DNA of 34,638 bases from Actinomycetes bacterium (GTDB lineage Bacteria; Actinomycetota; Acidimicrobiia; Acidimicrobiales; Bog-793), in the NCBI GenBank assembly GCA_021794645.1, contig JAJYQK010000192.1, positions 1 through 34,638 of the forward strand, given 5' to 3'. Below are positions 28,977 through 34,638 of this stretch, in pieces. Within the stretch, counting starts at the first letter, position 1, and every line of letters starts with the position of its first letter. The notes beneath the pieces are model-generated. The model saw only the letters and a program-made list of their open reading frames with translations, did no database searches and was not told the DNA's origin. Position numbers and translations under genes: made by a program.

Positions 28977-29911
28977 CGCCCGGCTCCCTTCCGGCGGGGC
29001 GCTCGGTCAGAGGGCTGGCGCTCGCTCTTCTCCTCGCCACCGGCTGCCTCGTCCTGCTCGGCAGCACCGTGCGCCTGACCGAGTCGGGCATGGGCTGCTC
29101 GAGCTGGCCCCTTTGCAATGGAGCTCTCGGGCCGAGCGACCACTTCCACGCCCTCCTCGAGCAGAGCCACCGCTACCTCGCCGCCCTCGTGACCATCGGC
29201 GTCGCCACCCTGTTCGTCCTGAGCCGTCGCCGCGGGAGCGCCGCTTTGCGCCGCTGGACGACGGCGGGCGTCGGCATCGTCGTCGTGCAGGTGGCTCTCG
29301 GCGCCGTCACAGTCCTCACCCACAACGCCCCGGCCACCGTGGCCGCTCACCTCGTAGTCGGTCTGCTCCTGCTCGCCGACACCGCCCTCGTGGCGGCTGC
29401 GGCCTTCGGCCTCTTGGCCTCCTCCCCCCGTCCAGGCGCTCTGGCGATGGCTGCTGTGCTCGTGACTGGTCTCGTCCTCGTCTCGGGATCGATCGTCGTC
29501 GACGGCGGGGCCGCCCGAGCCTGCCCGAGCTGGCCGTGGTGCGGGCCGCGGGCCGGCTTCCCCTGGAGGATCGTCGATCTGCAGCTCGTGCACCGGGGGC
29601 TGGCGGCAGCAGCGGTAGCCCTCGTCATCTCCGTCGCCTGGCAACTCAGGCGCTCGGAGCCGGTCGCCTCCGCCAAGAGGCAGCTGGCCGGTCTCCTGCT
29701 GCTCCTCGTCCTGGCCCAGGTGGCAGCGGGCGCCCTCGACACCCTCCTCAGGGCCCCCGTCGCCCTGCAGGACATCCACCTCGGCATCGCCGGGGCGATC
29801 TGGTGCCTGCTCGTCGTGGCGGTGCTCGCCTCTGAGCAGCCGGCTCGCTCTCGGCTCTCGCCGAGTCAGAAAGGAGGTGCCCGCTCGCAGCTCTCCGAGG
29901 CGCAGGTCTGA
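28973..29911 (+). CDS. ctaA: Heme A synthase (COX15/CtaA)
   Basis: Converts heme O to heme A for cytochrome oxidase. 312 aa with about eight membrane helices. The exterior cysteine pair of the family is seen as GMGCSSWPLCNG (residues ~38-50) and a second pair as ACPSWPWCGP; conserved heme-ligand and catalytic residues are in LLEQSHRYLA (Glu-x-x-His), VAAHLVVG, LVHRGLAAA and QDIHLG. The GTG start overlaps the radical SAM stop as GTGA; longer upstream frames are shadows of that gene. Its presence means an aa3-type oxidase should be encoded elsewhere. A weak hairpin follows the stop. Confidence 0.93.
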   Translation: MTPGSLPAGRSVRGLALALLLATGCLVLLGSTVRLTESGMGCSSWPLCNGALGPSDHFHALLEQSHRYLAALVTIGVATLFVLSRRRGSAALRRWTTAGVGIVVVQVALGAVTVLTHNAPATVAAHLVVGLLLLADTALVAAAAFGLLASSPRPGALAMAAVLVTGLVLVSGSIVVDGGAARACPSWPWCGPRAGFPWRIVDLQLVHRGLAAAAVALVISVAWQLRRSEPVASAKRQLAGLLLLLVLAQVAAGALDTLLRAPVALQDIHLGIAGAIWCLLVVAVLASEQPARSRLSPSQKGGARSQLSEAQV

Positions 29912-29914
29912 AGC

Positions 29915-29934
29915 TCGAGTGGCGACGCCACCTC
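29915..29934 (+). terminator. Weak hairpin after ctaA
   Basis: CGAG-TGGC (29915-29922) pairs with GCCA-C-CTCG (29926-29934), 8 bp with one bulged C, loop of 3 nt, starting 4 nt after the stop. No T-tract. Confidence 0.35.
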
Positions 29935-30009
29935 GACGGGAGCGCCTCTAAGCCCCAAGCCGCAGCTCGGACCTCATCCGAGAGGGTCGGAGCATGGCAG
30001 AGTTGCCAG

Positions 30010-31266
30010 GTGGGGAGGGTCGTCGTCGAGGAGGAGGCGCGGTCGGCGCCAAGCCCCCGGCTCTGGCACAACCGCGACTATCGGCTGCTTTGGACGGGCC
30101 AGGTCCTCTCGAGCGTCGGGACCGAGTTCGGCCTCCTCGCCTACCCGCTCCTCGTCCTCGCTCTCACCCGCTCGGCCGTCCTAGCCGGAGCGGTCGGCAC
30201 GGCGAGCGCGGCCGCCTCCTTCGCCGTCCGCCTGCCGGCCGGCGCTCTCGCCGACCGCCTCAACCGGCGAAAGACGATGATCGTCTGTGACGGCCTGCGG
30301 GCGGCCGTGCTGGCCGGCCTGGCCGTCGGTGTCGCCCTCCACGGCGTCTCGTGGCCGGTGGTGCTCGGCGCCGCCGTGCTCGACCGGGTCGGAGACACCC
30401 TCTTCTCGCCGGCCTCCACCGCCGCCATCCCGGTCATCGTGAGAGACGATCAGCTCGAGGCGGCCTGGGCCGGCGTCGAGGGACGTCAGTTCGCGGCGGG
30501 CATCGCCGGGCCGCCCCTCGGCGGCATCCTCTACGGGCTCGGACGGGCCATCCCCTTTGTCGGCGACGCCTTCTCCTATGCCATCTCCGTCCTCTCCTCG
30601 GTGGGCCTGCGGGGCGACTTCTCGCCCCTCTCGGGAGAGCGCAAGGGGCTCTGGCGCGAAGCCGTCGAGGGGCTCCGCTTCATCTGGAACGACAGGCTGC
30701 TGCGCGCCGTCGTGACCCATGCTCCGCTCATCAACTTCGCCCTCTCGGGCATCCTCTACAGCCTCGTGATCGGGCTACGCGTGAACGGCGTGTCGGCCAC
30801 CGTCATCGGCCTCAGCGAGGCAGTCATCTCGATCGGCGGGATCCTCGGGGCCATCATGGCCTCCCGCCTGCAGAAGCGGGCGGGCTTTTACCTCCTCTTG
30901 GTGCTCCTCACCCTTGGCGGCAGCCTCTTCATGGGCCTCGCCTCTTTCATCCTCCCTTCCCCCCTGGCGGTCATCCCGCTCGCTGTCCCGGTCGTCCTCT
31001 CGCCGGCAGCCAACGCCGGGCTCTTTGCAGCTCTGTTCCGGCGCACCCCGAAAGAGCTGCAGGGAAGGGTTAACAATTCCCTCCTGCAGCTGGCAACAGG
31101 GCTGGCTGCCCTCGCCCCCCTCCTCGCCGGCGTGGTCGTCGAGTCCCTCTCGGCCTCCTGGGCGATGGGCATCTTCGCCGCCGTGCTCGCCCTCTCGGGC
31201 GTCGGGATCGTCGTCACTCCCGCCCTGCGGCAGGTGAGTGCGGAGGCCTCCCGGACGCCCGCCTGA
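30010..31266 (+). CDS. MFS transporter (EntS/MFS_3-like)
   Basis: 418 aa with about twelve hydrophobic helices. It begins LWHNRDYRLLWTGQVLSSVGTEF, the usual start of MFS_3-type exporters, has the MFS signature loop GALADRLNRRKTMI between helices 2 and 3, and PKELQGRVNNSLLQLATGLA in the second half, matching EntS-like efflux proteins. The substrate is unknown. The only in-frame start is GTG 30010, which lacks a ribosome site; an ATG at 29994 with AGAGGG 8 nt upstream is in another frame. This leaves the 5' end uncertain. Confidence 0.87.
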   Translation: MGRVVVEEEARSAPSPRLWHNRDYRLLWTGQVLSSVGTEFGLLAYPLLVLALTRSAVLAGAVGTASAAASFAVRLPAGALADRLNRRKTMIVCDGLRAAVLAGLAVGVALHGVSWPVVLGAAVLDRVGDTLFSPASTAAIPVIVRDDQLEAAWAGVEGRQFAAGIAGPPLGGILYGLGRAIPFVGDAFSYAISVLSSVGLRGDFSPLSGERKGLWREAVEGLRFIWNDRLLRAVVTHAPLINFALSGILYSLVIGLRVNGVSATVIGLSEAVISIGGILGAIMASRLQKRAGFYLLLVLLTLGGSLFMGLASFILPSPLAVIPLAVPVVLSPAANAGLFAALFRRTPKELQGRVNNSLLQLATGLAALAPLLAGVVVESLSASWAMGIFAAVLALSGVGIVVTPALRQVSAEASRTPA

Positions 31267-31281
31267 GCGCCGCCGGGGCCG

Positions 31282-31306
31282 ATTCCTTACCAATTGAGTC
31301 AGGAAT
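31282..31306. promoter_or_regulatory. 25-bp dyad resembling an IscR-type operator
   Basis: ATTCCT (31282-31287) and AGGAAT (31301-31306) are perfect inverted arms, with CAATTG near the centre. The right half GAGTCAGGAAT resembles the IscR type 1 half-site YAGTCRRSTAT, the left half fits less well, and the total length of 25 bp and the A/T centre agree. It is an AT-rich island in very GC-rich DNA, 66 bp upstream of the rhodanese-ThiF start. Confidence 0.45.
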
Positions 31307-31372
31307 GCAGCCGAAGGCCGTAGTGTTGCACCCAGTTGCCGGCGCATCGTGCGCTTTTCGCAGGAGGTGATG

Positions 31373-32548
31373 ATGCCGAGCTTCAGGGATCTGTTGAACC
31401 AGGTGAAAGCGAGCATCCGGGAGGTCGACCCGGAGGGGGCCGCCGCGGCGGGCGAGGGAGCTGTCTTCCTCGACGTCCGGGAAGCCGACGAGTACGCCCA
31501 GGGAGCGATCCCGGGCGCCCTCCACATCCCCCGCGGCTACGTCGAGCTGCAGGTCGAGGGATACATCCCTGACAAGAGCACCCCCATCGTCGTCTACTGC
31601 GCCGGCGGCAACCGCTCCGCTTTCGCCGCCAAGTCGCTCGAGGAGCTCGGCTACACAGACGTCGTCTCGATGTCGGGTGGCTTCAACAAGTGGAAGGACG
31701 AGGGACGCGCCTGGAGCACTCCGCGGACCCTCGATGCTGACCAGCGCAACCGCTACCAGCGCCACCTGCTCCTGCCCGAGGTGGGGGAGAGGGGCCAGCA
31801 GAAGCTGCTCGAGTCGAAGGTGCTCCTGCTCGGAGCGGGCGGCCTCGGCTCGCCCGCCGCCCTCTACCTGGCAGCCGCAGGGGTGGGCACCCTCGGGATC
31901 ATCGACATGGACGTCGTCGACTCCTCCAACCTGCAGCGCCAGGTGCTGCACAACGTCGACCGGATCGGCGAGCGCAAGGTCGACTCGGCCAAGAAGACCC
32001 TGACGGCGCTCAACCCCGACGTGAACGTCATCACCTACGACACGAGGCTCGGGGCCGACAACATCCTCGACATCATCGACGGCTACGACGTCATCGTGGA
32101 CGGGACGGACAACTTCCCGACCCGCTACCTCGTGAACGACGCCTCTTTGCTGAAAAAGATCCCGGTGGTGCACGGCTCGATCTTCCGCTTCGAGGGCCAG
32201 ATGACGGTCTTCGCCCCCTACGAGGGGCCCTGCTACCGCTGCCTCATCCCCGAGCCGCCTCCGGCCGAGCTGGCCCCCTCCTGCGCCGAGGCAGGGGTCC
32301 TCGGCGTGCTGCCGGGCATCATCGGATCGATGCAGGCCATGGAGGCGATCAAGCTGATCCTCGGCCTCGGCGACCCTCTCGTCGGCCGCCTCCTCGCCTA
32401 TGACGCCCTCGAGGAGTCCTTCCGGACCTTCAAGGTGCGCCGCGACCCGGCCTGCCCCGCCTGCGGGGAGGAGGCCGGCCCGATCGTCATCGCCGAGTAC
32501 GACGACCTCTGCATGCCTCACGTCGTCGAGGCACCCGCTTCGCTTTGA
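31373..32548 (+). CDS. Rhodanese-ThiF/MoeB sulfurtransferase-adenylyltransferase
   Basis: 391 aa with a swapped order compared with MoeZ: an N-terminal rhodanese domain (1-112; FLDVREADEYAQGAIPGALH, active Cys76 in VVYCAGGNRSA) then an E1-like ThiF/MoeB domain (from RYQRHLLLPEVGERGQ; nucleotide loop GAGGLGSPAALYLA; DGTDNFPTRYLVND; zinc cysteines CYRC and CPAC). It should adenylate the C-terminus of a small sulfur carrier and load it with sulfur for molybdopterin, thiamine or cysteine synthesis. AGGAGG at 31362-31367 fixes the ATG at 31373. An IscR-like dyad lies upstream. The carrier protein is not in the window. Confidence 0.93.
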   Translation: MPSFRDLLNQVKASIREVDPEGAAAAGEGAVFLDVREADEYAQGAIPGALHIPRGYVELQVEGYIPDKSTPIVVYCAGGNRSAFAAKSLEELGYTDVVSMSGGFNKWKDEGRAWSTPRTLDADQRNRYQRHLLLPEVGERGQQKLLESKVLLLGAGGLGSPAALYLAAAGVGTLGIIDMDVVDSSNLQRQVLHNVDRIGERKVDSAKKTLTALNPDVNVITYDTRLGADNILDIIDGYDVIVDGTDNFPTRYLVNDASLLKKIPVVHGSIFRFEGQMTVFAPYEGPCYRCLIPEPPPAELAPSCAEAGVLGVLPGIIGSMQAMEAIKLILGLGDPLVGRLLAYDALEESFRTFKVRRDPACPACGEEAGPIVIAEYDDLCMPHVVEAPASL

Positions 32549-32883
32549 GCCGGGTGGAGGCGAGCAGCGGGGTCGAGCCGGGGAGGCGGGGCCGCAAGGT
32601 CGCCGCCATCGTGTTCGCCGCCACCGCCCTTTTCGGCCTCGTCGGACGCCTCCTCGGCTTTGGCTTTGGCCGCCACACCGTCGTCCGCTGCCGGGAGGGC
32701 CACCTCTTCACGACCAGCTGGATCCCGGGCGTGAAGCTGAAGGCGATCGACCTCGGCCTCGCCCGCATCCAGCGCTGCCCGGTCGGCCGGCACTGGTCGC
32801 TCGTCGTCCCGGTGAGGCGAGCCTCTCTCAGCGCCGAGCAGCTGGCCGAGGCGGCCCGCCACGAGGACGTCCGGCTGCCTTGA
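32545..32883 (+). CDS. Small conserved membrane protein
   Basis: 112 aa. One hydrophobic helix (~18-42, AAIVFAATALFGLVGRLLG) is followed by a soluble tail with VVRCREGHLFTTSWIPGVKLKAI and RIQRCPVGRHWSLVVPV, blocks seen in a family of small actinobacterial membrane proteins of unknown function. The two Cys may pair or bind metal. The TTG start overlaps the preceding stop as TTGA; GTG 32554 is an alternative. It links the sulfurtransferase and PhzF genes into one transcript. No function can be given. Confidence 0.75.
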   Translation: MSRVEASSGVEPGRRGRKVAAIVFAATALFGLVGRLLGFGFGRHTVVRCREGHLFTTSWIPGVKLKAIDLGLARIQRCPVGRHWSLVVPVRRASLSAEQLAEAARHEDVRLP

Positions 32884-33734
32884 GCGACTCGGCCCGCCCC
32901 GGCCGGCGCTACAGCCTGCTCGACGTCTTCACCGACACCTCCTTTACCGGCAACCCTTTGGCCGTCTTCGAGGAGGGCGAGGGACTCTCTGTTTTTGAGA
33001 TGCAGCGGCTGGCACGAGAGCTCAACCTCTCAGAGTCCGTCTTCCTCCTGCCGCCGGCGGCCGGCGGGGACGCCCGCCTGCGCATCTTCACCCCGGCTCT
33101 CGAGCTGCCCTTCGCCGGCCACCCCGTCCTCGGCGCCGCCTTCCTCCTCTCCTCCCGCAAGGGGGGAGGCCCCGTCGTGCTCGAGACGGCGGCCGGCTCC
33201 GTTCCGGTCTCGTTCGGGGAGAAAGAGCCCACAGTCGGCTGGATGGCCCAGCCGCTGCCCCGTATCTACCGCTACGAGAGGGCGGGCGAGGTGCTGGCGG
33301 CTCTCGGCCTCGAGGCGGCGGTCCTTCCGCTCGAGGCCTACGAGAACGGGCCGGTGCACCTTTGTGTCGCCCTCGAGTCGCCCGCCCAGGTCGCCCGCCT
33401 CCGCCCGGACATGGCGGCCCTCTCGGGCCATGCCGGCCTCGGCGTGAGCTGCTTCGCGGGCGAGGCGGGTCGCTTCAAGACACGGATGTTCGGGCCCGCC
33501 CTCGGCGTGAGCGAGGACCCGGCCACCGGCTCTGCCGCCGGCCCGGTCTGTCTCCACCTGGCCCGTCACGGACGGGTCGGCTTCGGCGAGACGATCGAGC
33601 TCTCCCAAGGCGAGGAGATCGGCCGGCCCTCGCTCCTTTTCGCCCGCGTCGACGGCTCGCCGGCGGCGATCGGCTCGGTCGAGGTGGGCGGAGCAGCCGT
33701 CGTCGTCGGCCGGGGCGAGATCACCGCCGGCTGA
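32880..33734 (+). CDS. PhzF-family isomerase/epimerase-like protein
   Basis: 284 aa. The family order is complete: YSLLDVFTDTSFTGNPLAVF, RELNLSESVFLLPP with the likely catalytic Glu52, LRIFTPALELPFAGHPVLGAA, and the second-half mirror EDPATGSAAGPVCLHLARHG. PhzF enzymes rearrange or isomerise small acids, but most family members in non-phenazine bacteria have no known substrate, and no phenazine genes are nearby. The TTG start overlaps the stop of the small membrane protein as TTGA; longer frames upstream are shadows. An acyl-CoA mutase gene begins 45 bp after it. Confidence 0.92.
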   Translation: MSDSARPGRRYSLLDVFTDTSFTGNPLAVFEEGEGLSVFEMQRLARELNLSESVFLLPPAAGGDARLRIFTPALELPFAGHPVLGAAFLLSSRKGGGPVVLETAAGSVPVSFGEKEPTVGWMAQPLPRIYRYERAGEVLAALGLEAAVLPLEAYENGPVHLCVALESPAQVARLRPDMAALSGHAGLGVSCFAGEAGRFKTRMFGPALGVSEDPATGSAAGPVCLHLARHGRVGFGETIELSQGEEIGRPSLLFARVDGSPAAIGSVEVGGAAVVVGRGEITAG

Positions 33735-33767
33735 GCGGCGGGCGTGACGGCGGGAGGAGGCGGCCCT

Positions 33768-33773
33768 TACTCT
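33768..33773 (+). promoter_or_regulatory. -10 box of the acyl-CoA mutase gene
   Basis: TACTCT (TAnnnT) is followed by 6 nt and the ATG at 33780, with no ribosome site in between, so a leaderless mRNA is predicted. Confidence 0.5.
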
Positions 33774-33779
33774 TCCCCC

Positions 33780-34638
33780 ATGGCAGCTGACAATGGCGAG
33801 GGCCGTCGCACCGACTCTGGCATCGAGATCCGGCGCCGCTACGGGCCCGAGGATCTCGAGGGCTTCGAGCCGGCCACCCGCCTGGGCGAGCCGGGCGAGT
33901 ACCCCTTCACCCGCGGCGTGCAAAGCGACATGTACCGCGGCCGCCTCTGGACGATGCGCCAGTACGCCGGCTTCGGAACCGCAGAGTCCACCAACGAGCG
34001 CTTCAAGTTCCTCCTCGGGGCGGGCCAGACCGGGCTTTCGTGCGCCTTCGACCTGCCGACCCAGATGGGCTACGACTCAGACCATCCCCGCGCCGAGGGC
34101 GAGGTCGGCAAGGTGGGCGTCGCCATCGACTCGATCGAGGACATGCGCCTGCTGCTGGACGGGCTGCCGCTCGACAAGGTGACCACCTCGATGACGATCA
34201 ATGCCACGGCCGCCATCCTCCTTCTCCTCTACGAGCTCGTGGCCGAGGAGAACGGGGTCGGGCCGGAGAAGATCGGCGGGACCATCCAGAACGACATCTT
34301 GAAGGAGTACGTGGCGCGGGGCACCTACATCTACCCGCCCCGCCCCTCGATGCGGCTCGTCACCGACACCTTCGCCTACTGCGCCGAGAAGATCCCCGGC
34401 TGGAACACGATCTCGATCTCCGGCTACCACATCAGGGAGGCGGGATCGACGGCGGTGCAAGAGCTCGCCTTCACGCTCGCCGACGGCATCGCCTACGTCG
34501 AGGCCGCCCTGGCGGCCGGCCTCGACGTGGACGACTTCGCCCCCCGCCTCAGCTTCTTCTTCAACGCCCACAACAACCTCTTCGAGGAGGTGGCCAAGTT
34601 CCGGGCGGCCCGGAGGATGTGGGCCGCCGTACATGTCG
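33780..34638 (+). CDS. B12-dependent acyl-CoA mutase large subunit (methylmalonyl-CoA mutase family), 3' end outside window
   Basis: The first 286 codons of the ~520-aa catalytic subunit are present. Family blocks are [98 protein letters not shown] and [20 protein letters not shown], the TIM barrel that binds acyl-CoA. The Arg of VARGTYI corresponds to R207, which grips the carboxylate in methylmalonyl-CoA mutase, but the position of Y89 reads Gln (GVQSDMY). Substrate is therefore methylmalonyl-CoA or a relative. The B12-binding subunit is expected elsewhere or just beyond the window. Confidence 0.9.
   Translation, partial: MAADNGEGRRTDSGIEIRRRYGPEDLEGFEPATRLGEPGEYPFTRGVQSDMYRGRLWTMRQYAGFGTAESTNERFKFLLGAGQTGLSCAFDLPTQMGYDSDHPRAEGEVGKVGVAIDSIEDMRLLLDGLPLDKVTTSMTINATAAILLLLYELVAEENGVGPEKIGGTIQNDILKEYVARGTYIYPPRPSMRLVTDTFAYCAEKIPGWNTISISGYHIREAGSTAVQELAFTLADGIAYVEAALAAGLDVDDFAPRLSFFFNAHNNLFEEVAKFRAARRMWAAVHV

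Noticed and set aside
1-34638. CRISPR arrays, tRNA or rRNA genes, insertion sequences
   Set aside because: No evenly spaced direct repeats, tRNA T-loop pattern, rRNA stretch or transposase was found on reading both strands.

Overview
This window is dense, high-GC DNA from an actinomycete-type bacterium. It carries a WhiB regulator, a DUF3107 protein, a PdtaS-type sensor kinase, a paired set of Get3/ArsA-like ATPases (the BagA/BagB arrangement of mycobacteria), an actinobacterial FolP2-type protein, GTG/TTG starts joined by GTGA/TTGA overlaps, and several TAnnnT -10 boxes placed 6-7 nt before a start codon (leaderless transcripts). The gene set fits the class Acidimicrobiia or another deep actinobacterial branch; that placement is inference. 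No rRNA, tRNA, CRISPR array, transposase or phage gene was seen. No stretch over 300 bp lacks a gene; the longest gaps (11970-12257, 14761-14994, 24901-25161) all hold regulatory structure.

Layout. 2-544: end of a TPR membrane protein. 541-3682: Fe-S block, with a SufR-like regulator and cysteine desulfurase on the minus strand diverging from an Mrp/ApbC Fe-S carrier. 3728-9739: dNTPase, DUF3107 protein, two ArsA/Get3-like ATPases, a PHP phosphatase and a PdtaS-like histidine kinase, the last four joined by 4-bp overlaps. 9854-11969: ECF sigma factor, coupled membrane anti-sigma candidate, and a convergent WhiB1-like gene whose leader has a good promoter, a terminator-like hairpin and a perfect CRP-type palindrome. 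12258-14760: glycerophosphodiesterase and the electron-transfer flavoprotein pair. 14995-17683: MBOAT O-acyltransferase plus SGNH hydrolase.

17688-24900 is a long minus-strand run: MetH, thioredoxin-TPR chaperone, FolP2-like protein, DNA polymerase III delta, GNAT acetyltransferase and pyrophosphatase. A short ORF with a strong Shine-Dalgarno and an internal hairpin precedes metH, a candidate leader peptide. 25162-25815 is an orphan gene with its own strong promoter and a large terminator hairpin. 25947-31266 holds a membrane-anchored beta-propeller protein, a B12-binding radical SAM enzyme coupled to heme A synthase, and an MFS transporter. 31373-34638 holds a rhodanese-ThiF sulfur activator behind an IscR-like dyad, a small membrane protein, a PhzF-family enzyme and the start of a B12-dependent acyl-CoA mutase.

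Taken together the left 12 kb looks like an Fe-S and redox-stress neighbourhood: cluster assembly (desulfurase, Mrp, SufR), an Fe-S sensor (WhiB), a PdtaS kinase and Get3-like chaperones. The right part is respiratory and one-carbon/B12 metabolism (ETF, CtaA, MetH, acyl-CoA mutase, B12 radical SAM). The best candidates for undescribed biology are the metH leader ORF, the layered whiB leader, the IscR-like dyad before the sulfurtransferase, and the B12 radical SAM/CtaA pair.
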